DNA from: Owenia fusiformis
Lineage: Eukaryota > Annelida > Polychaeta > Sabellida > Oweniidae
Direction: 5' to 3'
Length of the DNA: 60,000 nucleotides
NCBI GenBank assembly: GCA_903813345.2
Contig: CAIIXF020000005.1
Span: 35,779,375-35,839,374 of the forward strand
The translations under genes and the position numbers were made by a program. The notes beneath the pieces are model-generated. The model was not told the origin of the DNA and searched no databases. It worked only from the letters and a program-made list of their open reading frames with translations. Positions within the stretch are counted from its first letter, which is position 1. The number at the start of each line of letters is the position of its first letter. Positions 52,001 to 58,929 of this stretch are shown in pieces.

Positions 52001-54688
52001 GCGAGGTGTAAATTGAGCAAACCAAAAATCTTATAAAAAAAACGGGAGGTCATCCATGTTGCTACATTGACTGTATGTATAGTACAGGAGAGTAGTGATT
52101 ATTTAAAGCCAATACACCCCAGGTTCTAATTTCAATGAAAATGGCATAATTTATGGGAAAATCCAAATCCACTCTTCCCTCCCCTTCCCCTGTACATGTA
52201 TTTCATGCTCTCACTTGGTCTGTTGTTTATACTCACTGGGCGACATAATATGCTATGTTGGTCAACAGAAGTATGGTGTCGACATCTTGGTCATCACTGC
52301 TCCTACAAGCATACAACAAGACCCACAATTTATTTCAAGATATCACTGAGCTTACACTTAATACCAAAAACACTCAAGTACACACTTACTGTAATTAATG
52401 AGATTACGCTTAAAAGCACTCAAGTACACACTTACTGTAATTAATGAGATTACGCTTAAAAGCACTCAAGTACACACTTACTGTAATTAATGAGATTACG
52501 CTTAAAAGCACTCAAGTACACACTTATTGAATTAATGAGATTACGCTTAAAAGCACTCAAGCACACACTAACTGTAATTAATGAGATTACGCTTAAAAGC
52601 ACTCAAGTACACACTTACTGTAATTAATGAGATTACGCTTAAAAGCACTCAAGTACACACTTACTGTAATTAATGAGATTACGCTTAAAAGCACTCAAGT
52701 ACACACTTACTGTAATTAATGAGATTACGCTTAACCTCCTAAACAGTGTTCATTGTCCCCTATCACTTACCCTGAACTGCAATCTATGAGTCCCCGACCT
52801 CCTAAACAGTGTTCATTGTCCCCTATCACTTACCCTGAACTGCAATCTATCAGTCCCCAACCTCCTAAACAGTGTTCATTGTCCCTTATCACTTACCCTG
52901 AATTGCAATCTATCAGTCCCCAACCTCCTAAACAGTGTTCATTGTCCCTTATCACTTACCCTAAACTGCAATCTATAAGTTCCCAACCTCCTAAACAGTG
53001 TTCATTGTCCCTTATCACTTACCCTGAACTGCAATCTATAAGTCCCCAACCTCCTAAACAGTGTTCATTGCCCCTTATCACTTACCCTGAACTGCAATCT
53101 ATCAGTCCCCAACCTCCTAAACAGTGTTCATTGTCCCTTATCACTTACCCTAAACTGCAATCTATAAGTTCCCAACCTCCTAAACAGTGTTCATTGTCCC
53201 TTATCACTTACCCTGAACTGCAATCTATAAGTCCCCAACCTCCTAAACAGTGTTCATTGCCCCTTATCACTTACCCTGAACTGCAATCTATCAGTCCCCA
53301 CCCTCCTAAACAGTGTTCATTGTCCCTTATCACTTACCCTGAACTGCAATCTATCAGTCCCCAACCTCCCAAACAGTGTTCATTGTCCCCTATCACTTAC
53401 CCTGAGCTGCAATCTATGAGTTCCCAACCCCCTTGTCCCCTATCACTTACCCTGAACTGCAATCTATGAGTCCCCAACCTCCCAAACAGTGTTCATTGTC
53501 CCCTATCACTTACCCTGAGCTGCAATCTATAAGTCCCCAACCTCCCAAACAGTGTTCATTGTCCCCTATCACTTACCCTGAACTGCAATCTATCAGTCCC
53601 CAACCTCCCAAACAGTGTTCATTGTCCCCTATCAATTACCCTGAGCTGCAATCTATGAGTCCCCAACCCCCTTAAGTGTTCATTGTCCCTGAACTGCAAT
53701 CTATAAGTCCCAAACCCCCTAAACAGTGTCCATTGTCCCCTATCACTTACCCTGAACTGCAATCTATGAGTCCCCAACCTCCCAAACAGTGTTCATTGTC
53801 CCCTATCACTTACCCTGAGCTGCAATCTATGAGTCCCCAACCCCCTAAACAGTGTTCATTGTCCCATATCACTTACCCTGAGCTGCAATCTATGAGTCCC
53901 CAACCCCCTAAACAGTGTTCATTGTCCCCTATCACTTACCCTGAACTGCAATCTATAAGTCCCCAACCTCCTAAACAGTGTTCATTGTCCCCTATCACTT
54001 ACCCTGAGCTGCAATCTATGAGTCCCCAACCCCCTAAACAGTGTTCATTGTCCCCTATCAACAGGATCTTGCACTCCTGTATCAAGCTGAGGACATCTTC
54101 CTCTTTCTCTCTCAGTTCACTACCTTCATTAACCTACAAGTGAAACAACAATCACAAAGGGTAAAAAAATAAATAGCTCTGTCAATCATGGATGCATTGC
54201 TGGGAATCTAGTCTAGCTTCAAGACTATGGACCCCCTTATCTAATTTTCCAACACAACACATGTAAAGTAGATAGGGGGGGGGGGGGTTCAAGGGTCTTG
54301 AAGCAAGACTACTGGGAACCCAAAGAAACCAGAGATCATTTACTATACAAAGGATGCATTGGATGGTCAGATGGTGCTGCCCTCTTTTAAAAGACCAGGT
54401 GTGTACATTGATCTTTGGACAATAAGAAGTGTTTATTGAAGAAATATAGCATGTTGGGGCCTCCTAATTAGATCTTGAAAAAAATTTTAGAACAAAAGGG
54501 AGAGACAAAAGATCACTGGACGTAATCATGGGTGATAGTTGGGTTGATATACTCATGTATGACAACTTACCGGGTCGATCTTTGCGGGTCCTCCCATGAG
54601 AATAGTGAGCTCTTCAGATATAGGGTTACCCAACATGACATCAATTGCAGCCTGGCGGTATGCATCCTTGAAGCGACTCAAATAATAC
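23873..54688 (-). CDS. INPP5F: INPP5F/Sac2-type phosphoinositide 4-phosphatase, last seven exons (3' part)
   Basis: Minus-strand join: 54571-54688, 54003-54133, 52237-52302, 51577-51650, 28193-28342, 25328-25415, 23873-25013. All junctions are GT-AG and all phases match; 588 residues up to TGA. The first exon carries '[16 protein letters not shown]', the end of a Sac domain. The next ones carry the hSac2 homology region: 'CLGGWGLID', '[20 protein letters not shown]', '[10 protein letters not shown]', '[18 protein letters not shown]', '[11 protein letters not shown]'. A long acidic disordered tail follows, with 'VLESCGILA' and a C-terminal 'CHTRIIQL' that closely resembles the vertebrate INPP5F end. 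The family removes phosphates from phosphoinositides on endosomes. The catalytic CX5R exons lie beyond the window. The 23.2-kb intron holds plus-strand genes. Confidence 0.92.
25328..25415 (-). CDS. INPP5F: INPP5F exon, end of hSac2 region
   Basis: Acceptor TTATTTACAG/AG and donor AAAG/GTACGG. It encodes '[17 protein letters not shown]' and 'VPIVERKLE', matching the family's 'IEKKLERK' segment. Confidence 0.9.
25800..26100. other. Low-complexity T/A-rich intronic DNA
   Basis: Runs of TTTTT/AAAAA and near-repeats of 'ATATACTCGAAAAATCATATTGTCCC' (about 25836 and 25870). No gene. Confidence 0.5.
26510..26940. mobile_element. Palindromic transposon derivative, two inverted-repeat modules
   Basis: Module one (26510-26646) is a nearly perfect hairpin with arms AACAAATATTTCACTCTAT... 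and GAATACCTGTA. Module two (26648-26938) has ends TTATTATATCACT.TCTAGCTA in inverted orientation. The right end (ACATGTGACCCGGTTTTGACCAATCA) recurs near 46020-46075, so this is a family. No ORF. Confidence 0.75.
27209..27392. mobile_element. Palindromic MITE
   Basis: GGGATTGAATATGGGTTTTATTCC at 27224 is answered by its reverse complement ending at 27377. The arms contain repeated 'AATATGATATTGACC' motifs. No coding content. Confidence 0.75.
28193..28342 (-). CDS. INPP5F: INPP5F exon, hSac2 core
   Basis: Acceptor TTTGTAGGTGCAG/AT, donor AAAG/GTAATA. It encodes '[18 protein letters not shown]', the most recognisable piece of the hSac2 homology region, and 'ITNPEEAK'. It is the 3' border of the 23.2-kb intron. 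Confidence 0.92.
29729..29736 (+). promoter_or_regulatory. Candidate TATA box
   Basis: TATAAAAG lies 44 bases before the ATG of the signal-peptide exon at 29773. Position and sequence are right for a core promoter with a very short leader; not otherwise supported. Confidence 0.4.
29773..29926 (+). CDS. Signal-peptide exon, probably exon 1 of the GPCR
   Basis: ATG 29773 opens a hydrophobic leader (residues 3-20, '[18 protein letters not shown]'). A short extracellular-type stretch with N-glycosylation sites (NVT, NTS, NTT) follows, up to a strong donor CCAT/GTAAGT. The exon ends in phase 1. Among plus-strand acceptors found downstream, only the GPCR exon at 44502 accepts this phase; the AChBP exons do not. 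Joined, the two give 435 aa. The link is inference from phase and sequence character. Confidence 0.55.
32152..32262 (-). mobile_element. tRNA-derived SINE head (Leu/Ser type)
   Basis: Reading minus: CGCCGGGTTGGCCTAGTGGTTAAGGC gives an A box, and GGGTTCAAACCC gives a B box, with a long variable region as in type II tRNAs. Stem pairing is poor, so it is a SINE or pseudogene rather than a working tRNA. Confidence 0.6.
32828..33642. mobile_element. 815-bp non-autonomous element nested in the foldback
   Basis: CAC.GTGTTATAGCATGACGG at 32828 and its inverted copy ending at 33642 share 25 of 26 bases. The interior has no significant ORF. Confidence 0.8.
35808..36150. mobile_element. Diverged copy of the 5277-5630 repeat
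   Basis: Shares 'TATAAACTGTTAACAAAGTCAA', the CGTAATGGCGG region and a terminal CTGCTCT..AGTCTATATTTCTTA with the copy in the zinc-finger gene. Confidence 0.6.
36700..37100. mobile_element. Degenerate inverted-repeat element, CCGCCAAA motifs
   Basis: Starts TAATTTGGCGGCCACTTTAATTTGG and ends with inverted, imperfect relatives (GCCAAATTAAACAGCCGCCAAA). Several GTCC(G/C)(C/A)CCAAA motifs lie inside. No ORF. Confidence 0.45.
37150..38390. other. Non-coding region upstream of the AChBP-like gene
   Basis: AT-rich, with a small inverted ATCTCCCCA...TGGGGAGAT pair around 37220-37405 that may delimit a worn MITE. A TATAATAG motif near 38391 could serve the gene that follows. No exon found. Confidence 0.35.
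38537..38667 (+). CDS. AChBP-like exon 1, signal peptide and basic segment
   Basis: [20 protein letters not shown] leader, then a run of Lys/Arg/Asn. Donor AAAAT/GTGAGT, phase 2. The strongly basic N-terminus is unusual for the family. Confidence 0.85.
38537..41257 (+). CDS. Secreted acetylcholine-binding-protein-like protein, 265 aa
   Basis: Join 38537-38667, 38761-38956, 39164-39273, 40897-41257; GT-AG introns, phases consistent. Residues 1-20 are a signal peptide, followed by a Lys/Arg-rich stretch (23-43). The rest is the extracellular ligand-binding fold of Cys-loop receptors. It has '[13 protein letters not shown]' (complementary-face Trp), '[16 protein letters not shown]' (loop A), a Cys-loop C178-x13-C192, 'GSWTRDGY' (loop B Trp199), and loop C Y239-P-C241-C242-x3-Y246. 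A stop follows just where a receptor would enter TM1, so there is no channel domain. The Cys-loop is hydrophilic and lacks the FPFD motif used for channel coupling, as in molluscan AChBPs. It is likely a soluble ligand-binding pentamer. The gene lies antisense inside an INPP5F intron. Confidence 0.9.
38761..38956 (+). CDS. AChBP-like exon 2
   Basis: Acceptor TTTTTTTCAG/GC, donor GATTG/GTAAGA. Encodes the N-terminal helix and first strands, with '[17 protein letters not shown]'. Confidence 0.9.
39164..39273 (+). CDS. AChBP-like exon 3
   Basis: Acceptor ATAATTTTAG/AC, donor ACAG/GTAAAG. This is the classic 110-nt exon of nicotinic receptors, encoding 'W.P.DY.GI.SIRVP' to 'W.PDIVLYN'. Confidence 0.92.
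39461..39966. mobile_element. 506-bp MITE with ~100-bp inverted arms
   Basis: ATATATAGGGCTTTGTATAA at the left and its reverse complement at the right end. The arms include CCCACCTACGTGGGACATGA and continue for about 100 bases. A tRNA-like segment lies inside (39764-39840). It sits in the last intron of the AChBP-like gene. Confidence 0.85.
39764..39840 (-). mobile_element. tRNA-like segment inside the MITE
   Basis: Reading minus, a B box GGGTTCGATCCC and the end CCCCACTCGGGGCATC are visible. The 5' half does not fold as a tRNA. Probably a SINE remnant. Confidence 0.4.
40897..41257 (+). CDS. AChBP-like exon 4, loops B and C, stop
   Basis: Acceptor TGTCTTGCAG/TT. It carries the Cys-loop with an extra cysteine (C188), loop B Trp and the vicinal cysteines. 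The TGA at 41255-41257 ends the protein with '...SDSSDEC'. Confidence 0.92.
41515..41520 (+). terminator. Candidate polyadenylation signal of the AChBP-like gene
   Basis: AATAAA 258 bases after the stop codon. Confidence 0.5.
41560..42110. repeat. Dispersed repeat with GACCTTGAAAAGGTCA motifs
   Basis: Several near copies of 'AAGTCAGATTTGAA.TTCTGA.AACTTGTAGATGATTTTGAAAA' and 'GACCTTGAAAAGGTCATT'. The same family fills 50870-51430. No coding content. Confidence 0.65.
42209..42285 (+). mobile_element. tRNA-derived SINE head
   Basis: GAGTTGGCCAAGCGGTCTAGAGC resembles a Leu/Ser-type A box; the B box is degraded. Interrupted a little downstream by the mariner-like element. Confidence 0.4.
42310..42912. 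mobile_element. 603-bp mariner-like MITE with TA duplication
   Basis: Ends CAGGGTGGGCCAAAAAAACG and its inverted counterpart ...GGCCCACCCTG, flanked by TA on both sides. Inverted homology extends about 50 bases (AGTTATAG). Only a 63-codon fragment is inside. Confidence 0.88.
43420..44540 (+). repeat. Tandem array of splice acceptor plus GPCR exon start (13 copies)
   Basis: The unit is 86 bp: TTACAACTGAGGAACACTTC ... TTTACTTTGCCATTTCAG. Junctions lie before 43472, 43559, 43645, 43731, 43817, 43903, 43989, 44072, 44158, 44244, 44330, 44416 and 44502. Copies are almost identical. Only the last continues into the receptor. Since 86 is not a multiple of three, and reading from the penultimate copy meets TAG shortly after the next junction, earlier acceptors give no receptor. 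Confidence 0.93.
44502..45655 (+). CDS. Class A G-protein-coupled receptor, peptide-receptor type (main exon)
   Basis: Acceptor CCATTTCAG/TT (last of 13 copies); stop at 45653-45655. An N-terminal extracellular part with N-glycosylation sites (NTT, NSS, NST) precedes seven hydrophobic segments. TM1 has GLIGN, TM2 'LAIAD', TM3 ends in ERY (in place of DRY), TM6 contains 'CQTWPF', and TM7 'NSSVNFLIY' stands for NPxxY. A 'CCGF' cysteine pair follows helix 8. The pattern resembles invertebrate FMRFamide/myosuppressin-type receptors, but the ligand is unknown. This exon lacks a start codon before TM1 in frame; the exon at 29773 fits in phase. It is antisense within an INPP5F intron. Confidence 0.88.
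45779..45784 (+). terminator. Candidate polyadenylation signal of the GPCR
   Basis: AATAAA 124 bases after the stop. Confidence 0.45.
45790..46080. mobile_element. Worn copy of the 26510-26940 transposon family
   Basis: Left part 'TGAATACATGTGCATCTTTC' and right end 'ACATGTGGCCCAGTTTTGACC' match the better-preserved copy in the same order and spacing class. Confidence 0.6.
46085..47110. repeat. Three tandem ~215-bp repeats, Tigger-like motif, split by a hAT element
   Basis: Units start AGTAAAACCTGTCTTAGT and contain AACACCTGTCTCTAGTGGACAT and CTACTAACTTCTGTATAAATTACC. The middle unit is interrupted at 46333-46801. AGTAAAACCTG resembles pogo/Tigger ends, so the unit may itself be transposon-derived. 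Confidence 0.75.
46333..46801. mobile_element. 469-bp hAT-type MITE with 8-bp duplication
   Basis: Ends TAGTGTTGTCGCGAT and ATCGCGACAACACTA, flanked by GTGAACAC at 46325-46332 and 46802-46809. The interior has ATGCATCGATGT motifs inverted near both ends. No transposase. The 8-bp duplication and TAGTGTTG start fit hAT. Confidence 0.93.
47338..47858. mobile_element. 521-bp inverted-repeat element
   Basis: The left end CACTGTTCCACAACTGGTTA and the right end are inverted copies over about 60 bases (through AATGTAACAAAAT and ACTTCCTGG). Inner copies of 'ACTTTGACG' and 'CGTCAATGTAA' are also present. No ORF. Confidence 0.8.
47900..49500. other. Non-coding intronic DNA
   Basis: AT-rich; a poly-G run near 48033 and a weak member of the 28560-type repeat at 48440-48530. 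No exon on either strand recognised. Confidence 0.4.
49504..49591 (+). mobile_element. tRNA-Met-like pseudogene or SINE head
   Basis: GTGGCGCAGTAGGTAGCGCGTCAG is a good D-arm/A box and GTATGATTCCCGACTGAGGCA a T-arm with the 3' acceptor strand of elongator tRNA-Met. The 5' acceptor strand (GTGAACG) does not pair and the anticodon arm is expanded, so it is not a working tRNA. Confidence 0.6.
50870..51440. repeat. Second block of the GACCTTGAAAAGGTCA family
   Basis: Four or so diverged copies of the unit seen at 41560-42110. A CCACCAACC-rich segment and AATATGTCACCAC shared with 28640 follow. Confidence 0.65.
51577..51650 (-). CDS. INPP5F: INPP5F exon, hSac2 region
   Basis: Acceptor ATCTTTTAG/CT, donor TTTAG/GTAAGT. 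Encodes '[19 protein letters not shown]', with phase 2 in and 1 out. It is the 5' border of the 23.2-kb intron. Confidence 0.92.
52237..52302 (-). CDS. INPP5F: INPP5F exon, hSac2 region
   Basis: Acceptor TGCTTGTAG/GAGC, donor GCCCA/GTGAGT. A 66-nt exon encoding '[16 protein letters not shown]', matching the family's VDTVLLLT..AYYIA segment. Both neighbours join in phase. Confidence 0.9.
52371..52733. repeat. INPP5F: 46-bp tandem array (8 copies) in an INPP5F intron
   Basis: Unit CACTCAAGTACACACTTACT followed by GTAATTAATGAGATTACGC and TTAAAAG. Copies are nearly identical; one lacks a GT and another has a T-to-C change. Read on the minus strand the unit contains TTAATTACAGTAAGTG, an overlapping acceptor-like and donor-like motif. 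It begins about 68 bases before the acceptor of the 52237-52302 exon. Confidence 0.92.
52734..54060 (-). repeat. INPP5F: Tandem array of exon end plus splice donor of INPP5F (21 copies)
   Basis: The unit is 63 bp. On the minus strand each reads ACTGTTTAGGAGGTTGGGG..., through ATAGATTGCAG(T/C)TCAGG, then GTAAGTGATAGG. That is the last coding bases of the exon at 54003 plus its donor. The first copy in transcription order (donor at 54002) is the working one. Most of the other 20 keep the CTTACC donor core; one near 53630 reads AATTACC and one near 53690 has lost it. Reading past the first donor gives GGG TAA, so use of any later donor truncates the protein. Confidence 0.93.
54003..54133 (-). 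CDS. INPP5F: INPP5F exon at the head of the donor array
   Basis: Acceptor TTCACTTGTAG/GTTAATG, donor CTCAGG/GTAAGT. Encodes '[17 protein letters not shown]' and '[12 protein letters not shown]', 43 codons plus two bases. Its 3' third is the sequence that is amplified 21-fold in the intron. Confidence 0.9.
54571..54688 (-). CDS. INPP5F: INPP5F exon, end of the Sac domain
   Basis: Acceptor TTGTTTCAG/GTAT, donor GACCCG/GTAAGT, phase 0 out. '[21 protein letters not shown]' is the conserved end of Sac phosphatase domains of the Sac2 group. Upstream exons were not found before the right edge. Confidence 0.92.
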
Positions 54689-54748
54689 CTGAAACAATCA
54701 AATAGTATGACTTAACTTCAATTCATTATGATGTCATAGTAACAGTCC

Positions 54749-54814
54749 ACCCGTATAGCTCAGCGGTAGCACAGGTGCCTCTTACACAAAAGGTCCCGGA
54801 TTGGATCCCCGACT
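54749..54814 (+). mobile_element. tRNA-Val-like SINE head
   Basis: CCGTATAGCTCAGCGGTAGCAC is an A box and GGATTGGATCCCC a B box; the anticodon loop reads CTTACAC (TAC). The acceptor stem does not close, so SINE or pseudogene. Confidence 0.5.
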
Positions 54815-55518
54815 TAATTTGCTTGTTGGCGTAAAGTACTTCAGGGTGTTTGACTGAGTGGTCCACAACTCCTACAAAAGGCTGTGGTGTGTACATGTAT
54901 GTCTATGTATGGTTGCACATAAAAGAACACAGGGCTCCTCTGAGGAGGGGTTTCTTTCTATCTTCCAGGCTAATTAAGATAATTACGACCGCATATATAA
55001 GGGATATACCCAAGTGGTATTGCTCACCTTCATTGGTGGTAAACAAAATAAAAAACAGGCCAACAATGGAATTATTAGCAAATCATCAATTTAATTTTTT
55101 ATTTAAAAAAAAATTAAATCATCAATTCTATGGCTTTTGGGAACTTTCTTGTATGCATGTATGTTGCTATGGTTTTTATACTTCCATTTTTATACAGTAT
55201 TGAGTTTTATCAAATTTTTCTTCTAAGAATTTTTTCCCAGTATTTATTGCATAAATTAAAAATTCCAATTAACAAAATGTAATAATATCAATTACCTTGA
55301 GGCATTACAGACACATTCACCAATAAAGAAATACATATAAGGCATAAATGTGATTGGAAAATAAGTGTAAGAGACAAATAGATATAGCATGATAAGAAAA
55401 GTGAATGAATTCTAAGGAGGACTGATGATGCTGACTTGAAGATGATGGTAGGAAGTGAAACATGTTCTTCAAAAATGGTTTACAGAGTTTGATCATCCTC
55501 TGTTCGATGATTCTTTAA

Positions 55519-55804
55519 CCTCTTGACTACCTGGAGTGACGAGATTTCTCGTCACCTCAGAAATGACCTTGAAACCTAGAGTGACGAGAAAATCCGTCAC
55601 AAAAATTTTCACTAAAATTGCTCTTATTTTTACAATTTTCATCCAATTTACACAAAACTTGTTTTAAAATATGTAGAAATGCTCTCTGCTGTCTAATTTT
55701 ACTAATTTTATCAAGTTGTATAAATATGCAGTAAAATGTCAAAAGATGGGAAAAAATGAAAAGTCTCTGGTTTCAACCGATTTTAGAGCCTGGGATTCAA
55801 GACG
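55519..55804. mobile_element. 286-bp piggyBac-like MITE with TTAA duplication
   Basis: TTAA at 55515-55518 and 55805-55808. The ends CCTCTTGACTACC and (inverted) CGTCTTGAATCCC match in 10 of 13 bases. A perfect palindrome GTGACGAGATTTCTCGTCAC lies at 55536-55555. No ORF. Confidence 0.75.
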
Positions 55805-55809
55805 TTAAA

Positions 55810-57125
55810 ATTTGTAACCGCATATGCTACTGTAGAAGATCATTTATTTTGTAATTTAACTTTTAACTTTGTAAGATCCATTTGCCTAAAACAATCTGAC
55901 GCATTAATTGATGCAAAAAGTATGTTTAGTTGGTGCTATGGTGCTTGACAAATGTTTCTAATTGTTCAATTGTTATGAACTCTGTAACCAAGGAAGGGCA
56001 GATTGCAGTAATTTGAACACTTAGCTTGATTATTGCTATTAAATTAACTTCTGATAAATGATTCAATTACGCAGGTTTTTTATTGAGGCTTTGGAGCAAT
56101 TGTAAATGTTATTCTTCAAACGTTATTTTAAGGGGTGCCTAATACTTAATGAATGGGTGGTGGTTTAATAAATAAATCATTTTAAATTGAATTGAACCTG
56201 AGCAAGCATGTACTTTAAGTAAAGGGCAATTTAATTTGTGTATCTCTCTAAAAAGGGATCTTTTATTAAGGGGGAGCTCAAGAAGGTTTTATATTGACAC
56301 CGCTCTAACTTTGTTGTCTTTCATTGAAATTACATGATTACATGATTCTGAACACATTTTTTCATGCCGCTTTATCCATGAATGGAAGACATTCATGCTA
56401 CCATCCTAGCTTAAGTGATACAAATGCTCCTTGAGTGCCACTCTATACCTCCTCCAATGAGTAATAAAAAACATTCAAAATTCAAAGAAAGATAGAGGTG
56501 AAGACTAGCAAAACAAGTCAAACAGCGGCAACAGTTAAGGCTGAAAGTTGCCATGTGTGAATACTGTTCTGTTCCCTATATCTAAAACTATCTACATGTA
56601 CATTAAATAAATTATTTCTCCATTAAATTAATACACAAAGTATTTAAGTTATTGGTATTTATTATTGGAGTTTTAAGTAATTTTATCGAAAAACCAACAA
56701 AATAAGAGCAGTGTGTCCAAGACTTTTGGATCACCCCTCGTATATTTAATACCTAATCTTGGTAGACCTCTGCATGTGGGTGGGTAACTACTGGTAACTA
56801 TCCAGGTCAGCTAATTTAACTTACACAAGTTACCACTTTGGAAATACATAAATGTATAAAATCCGGGTGGAATTAACACTATAAGCTATTTTTCATGTTT
56901 TAAACATCTCTCTGATATAGCATCTAAAATCAAGTATAGCTCATTAGAATACAAGTGACAAAACTTTAAGACTTTTCTGGGTGAAATGACATCACTAACA
57001 GAACATGTACATGAATGACTACATGAAGTATATCAGTAGCAATAAATAAAGGTGTCAGTGATTGCAACTTATTGACCTCCCTATATCTCTTATTCAACCT
57101 TCAATATTCTCTTTGATGAATGCAC
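55810..57125. other. Non-coding intronic DNA
   Basis: AT-rich; no exon of INPP5F or other gene recognised on either strand. Confidence 0.4.
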
Positions 57126-57129
57126 ATTT

Positions 57130-58555
57130 TCAATGAGCACACAGTTCCAATGAGCACACAGTTCCAATAAGCACACAGTTCAAATGAGTACACAGTTCCA
57201 ACAAGCACACAGTTCCAATGAGCACACAGTTCTAATAAGCACACAGTTCCAATGAGCACACAGTTTCAATAAGCACACAGTTCCAATAAGCACACAGTTC
57301 CAATGAGTACACAGTTCCAATAAGTACACAGTTCCAATGAGCACACAATTCCAATATGTACACAGTTCCAATGAGTATACAGTTCCAATAAGCACACAGT
57401 TCCAGTGATTACACAGTTCCAATAAGCACACAGTTCCAATAAGCACACAGTTCCAATAAGCACACAGTTCCAATAAACATGCAGTTCAAATGAGCACACA
57501 GTTCCAATAAGCACGAAGTTCCAATAAGCACACAGTTCCAATAAACATGCAGTTCAAATGAGCATACAGTTCCAATAAGCACACAGTTCCAATAAGCACA
57601 CAGTTCCAATAAACATGCAGTTCAAATGAGCACACAGTTCCAATAAGCACACAGTTCCAATAAACATGCAGTTCAAATGAGCACACAGTTCCAATAAGCA
57701 CACAGTTCCAATAAGCACACAGTTCCAATGAGTATACAGTTCCAATAAGCACACAGTTCCAATAAGCACACAGTTCCAATAAACATGCAGTTCAAATGAG
57801 CACACAGTTCCAATAAGCACACAGTTCCAATGAGTATACAGTTCCAATAAGCACACAGTTCCAATGAGTACACAGTTCAAATGAGCACACAGTTCCAATA
57901 AGCACACAGTTCCAATGAGTATACAGTTCCAATAAGCACACAGTTCAAATGAGTACACAGTTCCAATAAGCACACAGTTCCAATGAGTACACAGTTCCAA
58001 TAAGCACACAGTTCCAATGAGTACACAGTTCCAATGAGCACACAGTTCCAATAAGCACACAGTTCCAATAAGCACACAGTTCCAATGAGTATACAGTTCC
58101 AATAAGCACACAGTTCCAATGAGTACACAGTTCCAATAAGCACACAGTTCCAATAAGCACACCATTCCAATGAGTACACAGTTCCAATAAGCACACAGTT
58201 CCAATAAGCACACAGTTCCAATAAGCACACAGTTCCAATGTGTACACAGTTCCAATAAGCACACAGTTCCAATGAGTACACAGTTCCAATAAGCACACAG
58301 TTCAAATAAGCACACAGTTCCAATGAGCACACAGTTCCAATGAGTACACAGTTCCAATAAGCACACAGTTCCAATGAGTACACAGTTCCAATGAGCACAC
58401 AGTTCCAATAAGCACACAGTTCCAATGAGCACACAGTTCCAATGAGCACACAGTTCCAATGAGCACACAGTTCCAATGAGCACACAGTTCCAATGAGCAC
58501 ACAGTTCCAATGAGCACACAGTTCCAATAAGCAAACAGTTCCAATGAGCATACAT
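57130..58555. repeat. 17-bp minisatellite, about 84 copies
   Basis: Unit (A/G)AG(C/T)ACACAGTTCCAAT repeated without interruption. Variants alternate (AAGCACACAG, GAGTACACAG, GAGCACACAG, AAACATGCAGTTCAA), hinting at higher-order units. The long frames on the minus strand (CVLIGTVCLLE-like) are products of the repeat, not genes. It lies in the INPP5F intron upstream of the 54571 exon. Confidence 0.95.
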
Positions 58556-58866
58556 GCAACTTTTATGTTGATTAGAAATGGTCTCAAGAAAACACAAACA
58601 TTAATGCATAATTTTTGATTATTTTCACAACAAGATATTGATTGAAGATAATTTTTAATGTAGATATAGCAAAACACGAGTTGCAGAATATGTATAATAA
58701 AAAGATTATCAGTGGTATTTTTCTAATTTTTGTTTGTGTGCTTATTCATACTCGCTTACCAGTTTGATGTAAACTTCATACCTTGGTAATCCAAGATGCA
58801 CTTAGTTTCTTTGAAAACATAGGATAAATTTCCTATGCTAAGGGCTGATGTGAAAAAGTAAGTCCA

Positions 58867-58926
58867 CTTAGGTGGGAATTGAACCCACAACCTACCGATT
58901 AGATCTTTGATGCTCTACCAAATCTA
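58867..58926 (-). mobile_element. tRNA-like segment
   Basis: Reading minus: TTTGGTAGAGCATCAAAGATC then GTGGGTTCAATTCCCACC, an A-box remnant and an intact T-arm. No proper acceptor stem. Confidence 0.45.
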
Positions 58927-58929
58927 AAT

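Noticed and set aside
52753-54143. Plus-strand frames with [21 protein letters not shown] repeats
   Set aside because: These are the antisense reading of the 63-bp donor array, whose real coding content is the minus-strand INPP5F exon end.
57180-58677. Long minus-strand frames rich in CVLIGTVCLLELCAYWN
   Set aside because: They exist in several frames at once because the 17-bp repeat lacks stop codons in that direction; not genes.
58680-58860. Possible further upstream INPP5F exon ending at a GTAAGC donor near 58757
   Set aside because: The conceptual translation shows no Sac-domain sequence and the phase with the 54571 exon cannot be supported.
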